In this document: one piece after another, positions 1 to 8,237 of the stretch
How positions within the stretch are numbered: the first letter of the stretch is position 1
How the letters are laid out: every line of letters starts with the position of its first letter
Origin: Burkholderiales bacterium
Lineage (GTDB): Bacteria > Pseudomonadota > Gammaproteobacteria > Burkholderiales > Burkholderiaceae_C
Length of the DNA stretch: 32,929 nt
Direction: 5' to 3'
Assembly (NCBI GenBank): GCA_003963075.1
Contig: RXJV01000015.1
Coordinates: 1-32,929, forward strand
Translations under genes and position numbers: made by a program
Notes under the pieces: generated by a model
Databases searched by the model: none
Seen by the model: only the letters and a program-made list of their open reading frames with translations
What the model was told of the DNA's origin: nothing

Positions 1-22
1 GGGATTTCGTCCCGGCGGCCGA

Positions 23-52
23 CCTACTTTCTTGCGCGCGCAAGAAAGTAGG
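23..52. repeat. 30-bp perfect palindrome, left arm of element
   Basis: Each half is CCTACTTTCTTGCGC or its exact complement, giving a perfect 30-bp palindrome. It is followed by GCAAAGAAA. The same outer 12 bp recur at 495-524 in inverted orientation. Confidence 0.9.
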
Positions 53-494
53 CAAAGAAAGCGCCCCTGTTCCGTCGCCCCTTCGCTGCGCGAAGGGGTC
101 CCCTGCGATGCTCGAAGTCCAGGGCCGCGCCGAACTCACTTCGCTACGCTCCGTTCAGACAAGCGGCGCGAAGTCAGTCGTCGAAGCGCGCTTCGCGCGC
201 GCCCTGGGCTCCTGCGCTTCTCGGCTCCTCCAAAGGGGAACCCCGAAACAGCCGCAACAGCCAACAGCCAAACCCAAAAGCCCTTCGCCGCAACGTATTG
301 GTCTTGCCCCCTTGAGCACCGCCGAGCAGCACAAGGACTTGAGGGCGTGCGCGAAGCGCACTTCAAGCACTGACTCCGTGCGGCTGTCTGACCGGAGCGT
401 AGCGGAGGGAGTTCCGCACGGGCCCTCAAGGCCTGAGCAGCACAGGGCACCCGCAGCTGTGCTGCGGGCGGTGCGGTCGGGGGTCGTTTCTTTG

Positions 495-524
495 CCTACT
501 TTCTTGTCGACACAAGAAAGTAGG
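495..524. repeat. 30-bp imperfect palindrome, right arm of element
   Basis: The arms CCTACTTTCTTGT and ACAAGAAAGTAGG (13 bp) flank a 4-nt centre. This is the inverted counterpart of the palindrome at 23-52; the central bases differ while the outer 12 bp of each half are identical. Confidence 0.9.
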
Positions 525-614
525 TCGCCCGCCGGGGCGAACTCCCGGCACGGGCGTCGCCATCAAACAAATCTTGGAACGAGCATCCGCCCACGCGCGC
601 GGTGAGAGCAACCC

Positions 615-3600
615 ATGTCCATCCACGTCGCCCTCCAACACGTCACCCGCTACCGCTACGACCGCCCGGTCCACCTCGGCCCGCAGGTGATCCGGCTGCG
701 CCCCGCGCCGCACTGCCGCACGCCCATCCTCAGCTACTCGCTGCGCGTCGAGCCCACGACCCATTTCATCAACTGGCAGCAGGACCCGTTCGCCAACTAC
801 CTGGCCCGCTTCGTCTTCCCCGAGAAGACGAGCAAGTTCACCGTCACGGTGGACCTCGTGGCCGAGATGGCGGTCTACAACCCGTTCGACTTCTTCCTGG
901 AGCCGCACGCTCAGACCTTCCCCTTCACCTACGACGAGGCGCAGCAGATCGAGCTGGCGCCTTACCTGCAGGCCGGGCCGGCCACGCCACGGCTGGCCGC
1001 CTATCTGAAGGACATCCCCCGCACCGAGCGCGCCACCATCGACTTCCTGGTGGACCTGAACCAGCGCGTACAGCAGAGCGTGTCCTACCTGATCCGCCTG
1101 GAGCCCGGCGTGCAGACGCCGGAGGAGACGCTGGAGAAGGCCTCGGGCTCCTGCCGCGATTCGGGCTGGCTGCTGGTGGAACTGCTGCGCCACCTGGGCC
1201 TGGCCGCGCGCTTCGTGTCGGGCTATCTGATCCAGCTCGCACCCGACGAAAAGGCGCTGGACGGGCCCAGCGGCACCGAGGTGGACTTCACCGACCTGCA
1301 TGCCTGGTGCGAGGTCTACCTGCCTGGCGCCGGCTGGATCGGGCTGGACCCGACCTCGGGCCTGCTGGCCGGCGAGGGCCACATCCCGCTCGCGGCCACA
1401 CCGACGCCGAGCAGCGCCGCGCCGATCAGCGGCGGGGTCGACAAGTGCGAGGTGGAGTTCGGCCACGAGATGGCCGTCACGCGCATCTACGAATCGCCGC
1501 GCGTGACCAAGCCCTACACCGAGGCCCAGTGGGCCGAGGTGCTCAAGCTCGGCGAGCAGGTGGACCGTGACCTCGCTGCCGGCGATGTGCGGCTGACCAT
1601 GGGTGGCGAGCCCACCTTTGTGGCCGTCGACGACCGCGATGCGCCGGAGTGGAACACCGAGGCCCTCGGCCCCACCAAGCGCGTCTATGCCCAGCAGCTC
1701 ACCCACCGGCTGCGCGACGAGTACGGTCAGGGCGGCTTCCTGCACTTCGGCCAGGGCAAGTGGTACCCGGGCGAGCAGCTGCCGCGCTGGGCGTTGTCGA
1801 TCTATTGGCGGGCCGACGGCCAGCCCTGCTGGCGCAACCCCGACTGGTTTGCCGACGAGCGCGAGGGCCACGCCTACACCAGCGCCCATGCCAAGACCTT
1901 CATGGCCGCGCTCACCGCGCGCCTGGGCCTGCCCGACACCCATGTCCAGCCCGGCTATGAGGACACCTGGTACTACCTGTGGCGCGAGCGTCGGCTGCCG
2001 GTCAATGTCGATCCCTTCGATTCGCGGCTGGACGACGAGCTGGAGCGCCAGCGCCTGCGCCGCGTGTTCGATCAGGGCCTGTCGCACGTCGTCGGCTATG
2101 TGCTGCCCATCCGGCATAGCGGCGACTCCCCGGCGCTGGCCGGCACGCGCTGGCAGACCGGGCCGTGGTTCTTCCGTGACGAACGGCTCTATCTCTTCCC
2201 CGGCGATTCACCGATGGGCTGGCGCCTGCCGTTGGACTCCCTGCCCTGGGTGGCCGCGGGCGACCACCCTTATCTGATCGAGCAGGACCCTTTCGCGCCG
2301 CGGGGCATGCTGCCGGCAGCGGCGTCGTTGCGGGCCCAGGTGCAGGGCGTCACGTCGGCCGGGCCCACGCCGGGCCTTCGCGCTCGCGGGGCCGGGGGGG
2401 CGGGCATGGGGGCGGCGCACAGCGCCGGGGAGGGTGGCGCTGCAGCCGACGCGGATGCTGCCGCGCCGGGCCGCTTCGAGAGCGCCCACTGGATCACCCG
2501 CACCGCGCTCTGCGTGGAAGCCCGTGACCCGCGGCGCGCCAACGGGCCCAAGGCCGAGGCCCAGGGCAGCGCCAGCGGTGTGCTCTACGTCTTCATGCCG
2601 CCGCTGGAGAGGCTGGAGCACTACCTGGAGCTGCTCGCCGCGGTCGAGGCCGCCTGCGAGGACACCAGCTACAAGATCGTGCTGGAGGGCTACCCGCCGC
2701 CGCGCGACCCGCGCCTGAAGCTGCTGCAGGTCACGCCCGACCCCGGCGTCATCGAGGTCAACATCCACCCGGCCCACCACTGGGGCGAGCTGGTCCAGCA
2801 CACCGAGTTCCTCTACGAGGCCGCACGGCTCACGCGCCTGTCCACCGAGAAGTTCATGATCGACGGCCGCCACAGCGGCACCGGTGGCGGCAACCATTTC
2901 GTGCTGGGCGGCGCCACACCGGCCGATTCGCCCTTCCTGCGCCGGCCGTCGTTGCTCGCCTCGCTGCTGGGCTACTGGCACAACCACCCGTCCTTGAGCT
3001 ATCTGTTCAGCGGCCTGTTCATCGGCCCGACCAGCCAGTCGCCGCGCGTGGACGAGGCCCGCAACGACCAGCTGCGCGAGCTGGAGATCGCGCTCGGCGA
3101 GATCTTCAAGGCCGAGGCCCGCTTCGGCGAGGCGATGCCGCCCTGGCTGGTGGACCGCACGCTGCGCAATGTGCTGGTGGACGTGACCGGCAACACCCAC
3201 CGCAGCGAGTTCTCGATCGACAAGCTCTACTCGCCCGACTCGGCCACCGGGCGCCTCGGCCTGCTGGAGCTGCGCGCCTTCGAGATGCCGCCGCATGCGC
3301 GCATGAGCGTCGTGCAGCAGCTGCTGCTGCGCGCCTTCGTCGCCCGCTTCTGGAAGGCGCCCTACAAGACCCCGCTGGTGCGCTGGGGCACCGAGCTGCA
3401 CGACCGCTGGCTGCTGCCGCACTTCATCCGCGAGGACTTTGCCGACGTCATCGAGGACATGGCCGAGGCCGGCTATGCCTTCGACGCTGCCTGGTTCGCG
3501 CCGCACGTGGAGTTCCGCTTCCCGAAGTACGGCGAATTCGCCGCCCGCGGCGTCCACGTGACGCTGCGCGGCGCACTCGAACCCTGGCATGTGATGGGCG

Positions 3601-4061
3601 AGGAGGGCAGTGCCGGCGGGAAGGTGCGTTATGTGGATTCGTCGCTGGAGCGGCTGGAGGTGCATGTCAGCGGCCTGGTCGACCCGCGCCACCGCATCAC
3701 GGTCAACGGCCATGCGCTGCCGCTGCAACCGACCGGTCGCGTCGGCGAGTTCGTGGCCGGCGTGCGCTACCGCGCCTGGCTGCCGCCCTCGGCCCTGCAT
3801 CCCACCATCGGCATCCATGCGCCGTTGACGGTCGACCTCGTCGACACCTGGCAGCAGAAGTCGCTGGGCGGCTGCCGCTACTTCGTCGCCCACCCGGGTG
3901 GCCGCAATTACGCGACGCTGCCGGTCAATGCCTACGAGGCCGAGAGCCGGCGCCTGGCGCGCTTCACCTCGCATGGCCACACGCCGGGCCGCATCGAGGT
4001 GGCCGAGCCGCAGCGCAGCCTGGAGTTCCCGTTCACGCTGGACCTGCGCAAGGTCGGTTGA
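615..4061 (+). CDS. Transglutaminase-like / DUF2126 fusion protein
   Basis: This 1148-residue two-part protein begins with a bacterial transglutaminase N-terminal region and a transglutaminase-like cysteine peptidase core. The predicted triad is Cys180 (GSCRDSG), His229 (DLHAW) and Asp245 (GLDPTSG). From about residue 320 to the end it is a DUF2126 module, starting near LTMGGEPTFVAVDD. I recall DUF2126 being placed computationally with glutamine-synthetase-like COOH-NH2 ligases; no activity is established. The gene heads a cluster with an ATP-grasp/Alpha-E protein and a second transglutaminase-like protein, so it probably makes, attaches or cleaves an amide-linked modification. Residues about 575-620 form an Ala/Gly-rich linker that looks like an insertion in DUF2126. 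The chosen ATG has only a weak purine-rich GAGAG upstream. No signal peptide is seen, so it is probably cytoplasmic. Confidence 0.9.
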   Translation: MSIHVALQHVTRYRYDRPVHLGPQVIRLRPAPHCRTPILSYSLRVEPTTHFINWQQDPFANYLARFVFPEKTSKFTVTVDLVAEMAVYNPFDFFLEPHAQTFPFTYDEAQQIELAPYLQAGPATPRLAAYLKDIPRTERATIDFLVDLNQRVQQSVSYLIRLEPGVQTPEETLEKASGSCRDSGWLLVELLRHLGLAARFVSGYLIQLAPDEKALDGPSGTEVDFTDLHAWCEVYLPGAGWIGLDPTSGLLAGEGHIPLAATPTPSSAAPISGGVDKCEVEFGHEMAVTRIYESPRVTKPYTEAQWAEVLKLGEQVDRDLAAGDVRLTMGGEPTFVAVDDRDAPEWNTEALGPTKRVYAQQLTHRLRDEYGQGGFLHFGQGKWYPGEQLPRWALSIYWRADGQPCWRNPDWFADEREGHAYTSAHAKTFMAALTARLGLPDTHVQPGYEDTWYYLWRERRLPVNVDPFDSRLDDELERQRLRRVFDQGLSHVVGYVLPIRHSGDSPALAGTRWQTGPWFFRDERLYLFPGDSPMGWRLPLDSLPWVAAGDHPYLIEQDPFAPRGMLPAAASLRAQVQGVTSAGPTPGLRARGAGGAGMGAAHSAGEGGAAADADAAAPGRFESAHWITRTALCVEARDPRRANGPKAEAQGSASGVLYVFMPPLERLEHYLELLAAVEAACEDTSYKIVLEGYPPPRDPRLKLLQVTPDPGVIEVNIHPAHHWGELVQHTEFLYEAARLTRLSTEKFMIDGRHSGTGGGNHFVLGGATPADSPFLRRPSLLASLLGYWHNHPSLSYLFSGLFIGPTSQSPRVDEARNDQLRELEIALGEIFKAEARFGEAMPPWLVDRTLRNVLVDVTGNTHRSEFSIDKLYSPDSATGRLGLLELRAFEMPPHARMSVVQQLLLRAFVARFWKAPYKTPLVRWGTELHDRWLLPHFIREDFADVIEDMAEAGYAFDAAWFAPHVEFRFPKYGEFAARGVHVTLRGALEPWHVMGEEGSAGGKVRYVDSSLERLEVHVSGLVDPRHRITVNGHALPLQPTGRVGEFVAGVRYRAWLPPSALHPTIGIHAPLTVDLVDTWQQKSLGGCRYFVAHPGGRNYATLPVNAYEAESRRLARFTSHGHTPGRIEVAEPQRSLEFPFTLDLRKVG

Positions 4062-4062
4062 C

Positions 4063-4080
4063 GTAGCACAATTGAGCTAC
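4063..4080. promoter_or_regulatory. Candidate antitoxin operator (18-bp imperfect palindrome)
   Basis: GTAGCACAATTGAGCTAC matches its own reverse complement at 16 of 18 positions. It starts 1 nt after the DUF2126 stop codon and ends 17 nt before the antitoxin ATG. Ribbon-helix-helix antitoxins usually bind such palindromes to repress their own operon, so this is the likely autoregulatory site. Binding is inferred. Confidence 0.6.
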
Positions 4081-4097
4081 ATCCCCTGGAGCCGCCC

Positions 4098-4382
4098 ATG
4101 CCGACGACGACGATCCGCCTTGAAGACGACCTGAAGGAGCGTGTCAGCGAGGCGGCGGCGCGTGTTGGCAAGACGGCGCACGCCTTCATCCGCGATGCCA
4201 TCGAGGCCTCGGTAACGCAGGCCGAGATCGACGCGGAGCTTGACCAGATCTGCGAGGAGCGTTGGGCGGAGTTTCTCAAGACGGGTCAAGCCGTCAGCCT
4301 GGATGCCATGGATGCCTATCTGGAGGCCAAGCTGGCGGGCCAGCCGGCTTCGATGCCGAAGCCGCGCAAGATCACCGAATGA
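4098..4382 (+). CDS. Ribbon-helix-helix antitoxin (ParD/CopG-like)
   Basis: This 94-residue protein has an N-terminal beta-strand TTTIRLEDD followed by two helices (to about residue 37) typical of ribbon-helix-helix DNA-binding antitoxins. The acidic, helical C-terminal half would be the toxin-binding part. The RBS CTGGAG lies 6 nt before the ATG. Its TGA overlaps the toxin ATG (ATGA), so the two should be translationally coupled. It would neutralise the toxin and repress the operon by binding the palindrome at 4063-4080. The pair sits inside the amidoligase/transglutaminase cluster, which suggests an insertion or a linked addiction module. The function is a family inference. Confidence 0.85.
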   Translation: MPTTTIRLEDDLKERVSEAAARVGKTAHAFIRDAIEASVTQAEIDAELDQICEERWAEFLKTGQAVSLDAMDAYLEAKLAGQPASMPKPRKITE

Positions 4383-4663
4383 TCCGCGTCGAGCTGACGT
4401 TCGCCGCAGCCCGTGATCTGGACCGCATCACGGACTTCCTGTTGAGCCACGACCCCGACCACGCACTCGAGCGCAAGGCCGAGCTGATCGCGTCGCTGCG
4501 TGTGCTGACCCATGCGCCCGAGATTGGGCGCCCGGTCACGGCCGGCGCGCGGGAACTGGTGGTGGGCAAGGCGGCGCGGGGCTACGTCGTCCGCTACCGC
4601 TACCTTCCGCGTGTCGCCATCGCGCTCATCATCGCCATTCGTCACCAGCGCGAAAGCCGCTGA
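4379..4663 (+). CDS. RelE/ParE-family toxin
   Basis: This 94-residue protein begins MIRVELTFAAARDLDRI and ends VAIALIIAIRHQRESR, the usual layout of the RelE/ParE toxin fold: an N-terminal strand, a helical pair, then a beta-sheet ending in an I.A.RH.RE motif. The start was chosen as the ATG overlapping the antitoxin stop rather than the upstream in-frame ATG at 4262, because the family begins here and the ATGA overlap is typical. RelE members cut mRNA on the ribosome and ParE members inhibit gyrase; the sequence does not tell me which applies. The gene ends 6 nt before the alpha/beta hydrolase gene, so read-through is likely. Confidence 0.85.
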   Translation: MIRVELTFAAARDLDRITDFLLSHDPDHALERKAELIASLRVLTHAPEIGRPVTAGARELVVGKAARGYVVRYRYLPRVAIALIIAIRHQRESR

Positions 4664-4669
4664 CACCCC

Positions 4670-5515
4670 ATGCACATCGAGATCCAACCCGGCGTCCGCC
4701 TCTTTGTCGACATCGAGGGCCTCGGCCTGGTGCCCGACGGGCCCCTGCTGCGCGAGAAGCCCACGCTGCTGCTGATCCATGGCGGCCCAGGCTTTGACCA
4801 CACCGGCTTCCGCCCCTTTTTCAGCCGTTTCACCGACCTCTGCCAGGTCGTCTACTTCGACCAGCGCGGCCACGGTCGCAGCAGCGCGCGGCCGCTGGGC
4901 GAGTGCCGGCTGGACACGCTGGCCGACGATCTGGTGCGGCTCTGCGATGGCCTGGGCATCGTCAAGCCCATCGTGCTGGGCCAGAGCTTCGGCGGCTTTG
5001 TCGCGCAGCGCTATCTGGCGCGCCACCCGGCGCATCCGGGCAAGGTCGTGCTGTCCAGCACGTCGCACCACTTCGGCCTCGCGCGCAAGCTGCAGCACTT
5101 CGGCCGGCTCGGCGGCCCGCAGGCCGCCGCGGCCGCGCAGGCCTTCTGGCAAGGGCCCGACCCCGACACCTGGGCGGCCTACGAACAGCACTGCCGCCAC
5201 CTCTACAACACCCGCCCCAAGAACCCGGACGCGCGCGCTTGGATGCGCTTCGACCGCGAGATCCTGTTCGAGCACATCCGCACCGAACTGCCCGTCATGG
5301 ACCTGCGGCCCGGGCTCGCTGGCGTGCAGTGCCCGGTGCTCGTGATGGCCGGCGAGGAGGACCCGGTCACGCCGCCGGAGGACGCGGCCGAGATCGTCGC
5401 CGCGCTGCCGCCGCAATGGCGGGCGGGATTCGAGCGCTTCCCCGGCGTCGGGCACGGGGCCTGGCGCGACGATCCCGAGGCCGCCGAGCGCGTGTTGCGC
5501 GCCTTCCTGTCCTAG
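4670..5515 (+). CDS. Alpha/beta hydrolase, proline-iminopeptidase-like (S33)
   Basis: This 281-residue alpha/beta hydrolase has an oxyanion motif HGGPG at 37-41, nucleophile elbow GQSFGG with Ser106, an acid at Asp231 (GEEDPVTP) and His262 (GVGHG). HGGPG is typical of proline iminopeptidases and related S33 amidases/esterases. YFDQRGHGRS at 62-71 is also characteristic. There is no signal peptide. The start lies 6 nt after the toxin stop and just before the ATP-grasp gene. An aminopeptidase or amidase would fit a cluster that makes and cuts amide bonds, but the gene may instead have arrived with the toxin-antitoxin pair. The substrate is unknown. Confidence 0.85.
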   Translation: MHIEIQPGVRLFVDIEGLGLVPDGPLLREKPTLLLIHGGPGFDHTGFRPFFSRFTDLCQVVYFDQRGHGRSSARPLGECRLDTLADDLVRLCDGLGIVKPIVLGQSFGGFVAQRYLARHPAHPGKVVLSSTSHHFGLARKLQHFGRLGGPQAAAAAQAFWQGPDPDTWAAYEQHCRHLYNTRPKNPDARAWMRFDREILFEHIRTELPVMDLRPGLAGVQCPVLVMAGEEDPVTPPEDAAEIVAALPPQWRAGFERFPGVGHGAWRDDPEAAERVLRAFLS

Positions 5516-5570
5516 CGGTCTTGCTGCTTCTGCGGCAGCGGCGCCGCACGCCGCTCGCACGGCAGGGGCG

Positions 5571-8237
5571 GTGACAATCCCGTTCCTACCCGCGACCCAT
5601 CCCATGCCCGAGTCGACCCCCAGCCAGTGGAGCCTGCTGCCCGACGAGCCCGACGAGGCGCTGGCGCCCGACCCGATCGCGCTGGCGCTGTCGGCGGCGC
5701 TGCGCAGCCGCGACGGGCACTTCTATGAGCTGACCGGCCGCGTCAATCAGGCCGGTGAGCCGCAGGGTGGCCTGGCCGAGCGCTGGCGGCGGTTTTTCGC
5801 GGCGGGCGGTGCGGCCGGCTGGCAGGAGCTCAGCGCCAAGGCGCTGCGTGTGCAGCGCCGCGTGCTGGACGACGGCGCCAGCTACAACGTGCACAGCGAC
5901 GGACCACCGCTGCCGGGCGACGCTGCACCGCTGGCCCGACACTGGCCGCTGGAGCTGCTGCCGATGCTGATCGAGCCGGACGAGTGGCGGCATATCGAGG
6001 CCGGCATCGCCCAGCGCGCCAGGCTGCTGGACGCCGTGATGGCCGACACCTATGGCGAGCGCCGGCTGCTGCAGCAAGGCCTGCTGCCGGCCTCGCTGGT
6101 GCTGGCCCACCCGCAATACCTGCGCGAGATGCATGGCAGCCCGCCGCGCGGCGGCGTGCACCTGCATATGCTGGCCTTCGACCTGACCCGCTGCGCGGAC
6201 GGCCACTGGTGGGTGGTCGGCCAGCGCACCCAGGCGGCCTCGGGCCTGGGCTATGTGCTGGAGAACCGCCTCATCATTGCCCAGCAGTTCCCCGAGGCCT
6301 TCCGGCAGATGGCGGTGCAGCGGCTGGCCGCCAGCTACCGCGACCTGATGCAGTCGCTGATGAAGCTCTCGCCGGCCGGCGAGCGCAGCCGCATCGCGCT
6401 GCTGACGCCGGGCCCGCGCAACGAGACCTATTTCGAGCAGGCCTTCCTGGCGCGCTACCTCGGCATCACGCTGGTCGAGGGCGCCGACCTGACCGTGCGC
6501 GCCGACAAGGTCTATCTGAAGACGCTGGCCGGCCTGGAGCGCGTGCATGTGCTGCTGCGCCGGGTCGACGACACCTGGCTGGACCCGCTCGAACTGCAGC
6601 CCGACTCCATCCTCGGTGTGCCGGGCCTGCTGCAGGCGGTGCGGGCCGGTGAGATCGTCGTGGCCAACGCGCCGGGTGCGGGCTGGCTGGAAAGCCCCGG
6701 CCTCACTGCCTTCTGGCCCGGCGTGGCCGAACGGCTGCTCGGCGAGCCGCTGCAGCTGCCGGCCATCCAGAGCTGGTGGTGTGGCGAGGAAAGCGCTTGG
6801 CGCACGTTGCGCCCGCGCTTGGCGGAGTACATCGTCGTGCCGACCTTCTCGGCCAGCAGCACCACGCGCAGCTTCGCGCCCATCGTGGCCGCCGAGCTCA
6901 GCAGCGAGGCGCTGTGGGCGCTGGCCGATCGTATCGATGCCGACCCCACCGCCTACACGTTGCAGGCGCGCGTCAAGCCCACCAAGCAGCCGGTGTGGAT
7001 ACGCGGCGCGCTGGAGCCGCGCGTGGCGGTGCTGCGCGTCTTTGCGCTGACCGATGGCCAGGGGGGCTGGAAGGTGCTGCCGGGCGGCCTGACCCGTGTC
7101 GCGCCGCGCCGCGACCCGCTGGCCGATGCCTGGCTGTCGATCCAGCGCGGCTCGCTGAGCACCGACACCTGGGTGATGACCGACGGCGAGGTCGACGCGA
7201 CCACGCTGCTCTCCCAGCCCCTGCAGGCTGCCGACCTGCGCGACGTGCACTGGACCGTCACCAGCCGGGCCGCCGAAAACCTGTTCTGGCTCGGCCGCTA
7301 CACCGAGCGGTCGGAAAACACCGCCCGGCTGGCGCGCCATGTCATCGAGGCCAGCGTGATGGTGCAGCGCGGCGCCATGCCGCCGCCGATGCTGCCGCTG
7401 CTGGACGCGCTGGCCCGCCGCCATGGCCTCGTCGGCGTCAAGGCGCCGCGCGCCGAGGATGACCCGCGCGGCTTCGAGCGCGCGCTGCTCACGGCCCTGC
7501 TGCCGGGCTCGGGCGTCACCAGCGTCGGCTGGGATCTGCGGGCGCTGCAGTCCTGCGCCCAGGCGCTGCGCGAACGCTTGTCGCCCGAGGCCTGGCGGCT
7601 GATCCATGAGACGGCCGCGCAGTTCGAGCAGCATCTGCGCGCGGTGCTGGACCGCCCCGGCCCGCCGCCGCTGACCGATGTGCTCAATGTGCTGGCGCGG
7701 GCCGACACCCACCTCGCCGCGATCACCGGCGCGCAGACCGACCGCATGACCCGCGATGACGGCTGGCGGCTGCTGTCCATCGGCCGGCAGATCGAGCGGC
7801 TGTGCTTCCACGCCGACGTGCTGGCCGAGACCTTCGCCCAGGGCCTGGCCCTGACCGAGGACGGCTTCGCGCTGCTGCTGGGCGTGTTCGACTCCACCAT
7901 CACCTACCGCGCGCAATTCCAGGCGCGCCGCGAGGTACCGCCGCTGCTGCATCTGCTGGTGCACGACACCGACAACCCGCGCTCGCTGGGCTGGGTGGCG
8001 CGCACGATGCGCGAGCGCTTCGCGAAGCTGGCCCGCCATGACCCGGGCTGGGCGGCCGACATCGCCGGCGGGCTGCCCGTGCCCGAGGCCTGGCCGCTGG
8101 CCGAGCTGGCGGCGTCCGACCAGGTCCTGGTCGAGCATCTCAAGCGTGCCGCGGCCCAGGCCGCTGAGCTGTCCAGCCTGCTGAGCCAGCGCTACTTTGC
8201 CCATGTCATCGGGGCGGAACAGCGGGTCTGGCAATGA
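5571..8237 (+). CDS. Circularly permuted ATP-grasp / Alpha-E fusion protein
   Basis: This is an 888-residue fusion. The first part (about 60-550) is a circularly permuted type 2 ATP-grasp domain (DUF404/DUF407): MADTYGERRLLQQGLLP, ENRLIIAQQFPEAF, LLRRVDDTWLDPLEL, GAGWLESPGL and SWWCGEES. The second part (about 563-888), starting at AAENLFWLGRYTERSENTAR, is the helical Alpha-E domain (DUF403). ATP-grasp enzymes activate a carboxylate with ATP and join it to an amine, so this is a predicted peptide or amide ligase with unknown substrates. The annotated start is GTG 5571; an ATG at 5604 (residue 12) is equally credible, as neither has a well-spaced RBS. The gene overlaps the next by ATGA, so it is coupled to the transglutaminase. 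Confidence 0.9.
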   Translation: MTIPFLPATHPMPESTPSQWSLLPDEPDEALAPDPIALALSAALRSRDGHFYELTGRVNQAGEPQGGLAERWRRFFAAGGAAGWQELSAKALRVQRRVLDDGASYNVHSDGPPLPGDAAPLARHWPLELLPMLIEPDEWRHIEAGIAQRARLLDAVMADTYGERRLLQQGLLPASLVLAHPQYLREMHGSPPRGGVHLHMLAFDLTRCADGHWWVVGQRTQAASGLGYVLENRLIIAQQFPEAFRQMAVQRLAASYRDLMQSLMKLSPAGERSRIALLTPGPRNETYFEQAFLARYLGITLVEGADLTVRADKVYLKTLAGLERVHVLLRRVDDTWLDPLELQPDSILGVPGLLQAVRAGEIVVANAPGAGWLESPGLTAFWPGVAERLLGEPLQLPAIQSWWCGEESAWRTLRPRLAEYIVVPTFSASSTTRSFAPIVAAELSSEALWALADRIDADPTAYTLQARVKPTKQPVWIRGALEPRVAVLRVFALTDGQGGWKVLPGGLTRVAPRRDPLADAWLSIQRGSLSTDTWVMTDGEVDATTLLSQPLQAADLRDVHWTVTSRAAENLFWLGRYTERSENTARLARHVIEASVMVQRGAMPPPMLPLLDALARRHGLVGVKAPRAEDDPRGFERALLTALLPGSGVTSVGWDLRALQSCAQALRERLSPEAWRLIHETAAQFEQHLRAVLDRPGPPPLTDVLNVLARADTHLAAITGAQTDRMTRDDGWRLLSIGRQIERLCFHADVLAETFAQGLALTEDGFALLLGVFDSTITYRAQFQARREVPPLLHLLVHDTDNPRSLGWVARTMRERFAKLARHDPGWAADIAGGLPVPEAWPLAELAASDQVLVEHLKRAAAQAAELSSLLSQRYFAHVIGAEQRVWQ

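Larger units (their letters stand above)
1..546. repeat. Near-palindromic, hairpin-rich non-coding element (two inverted arms)
   Basis: The left arm (1 to about 238) and the right arm (about 307 to 546) are imperfect inverted copies of each other around a centre of about 68 bp. The outer ends match at 19 of 22 positions (1-22 against the complement of 525-546). Both arms then carry a 30-bp palindrome, the motif GGCAAAGAAA, a GC-rich hairpin, a shared CGCTACGCTCCG block with TCAGACA, and a GAAG.GCGCTTCGCGC block. Several hairpin stems differ in sequence between the arms but still pair: 78-86/90-98 corresponds to 450-457/461-468, 126-132/164-170 to 376-383/414-421, and 186-191/195-200 to 347-352/356-361. 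Open frames across it on both strands look like GC-rich artefacts. It resembles dispersed intergenic repeats I recall from Burkholderiales and Xanthomonadales, or a MITE-like element; no transposase is present. It may extend left of the window. Confidence 0.8.

Noticed and set aside
1..546. Insertion sequence with transposase
   Set aside because: There are inverted ends, but no transposase reading frame or target duplication can be seen within the window; at most it is non-autonomous.
32..605. Open frames of 71-165 codons on both strands across the left-edge element
   Set aside because: They run through the inverted arms and hairpins, have Arg/Ala/Ser-rich composition typical of GC-rich non-coding frames, and show no recognisable domain or RBS.
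426..2117. 563-codon antisense frame opposite the DUF2126 fusion gene
   Set aside because: It lies opposite a clearly conserved coding region and results from GC-biased third positions; no domain is recognisable. The same holds for long antisense frames opposite the ATP-grasp, TonB receptor, indolepyruvate oxidoreductase, resB and DUF1631 genes.
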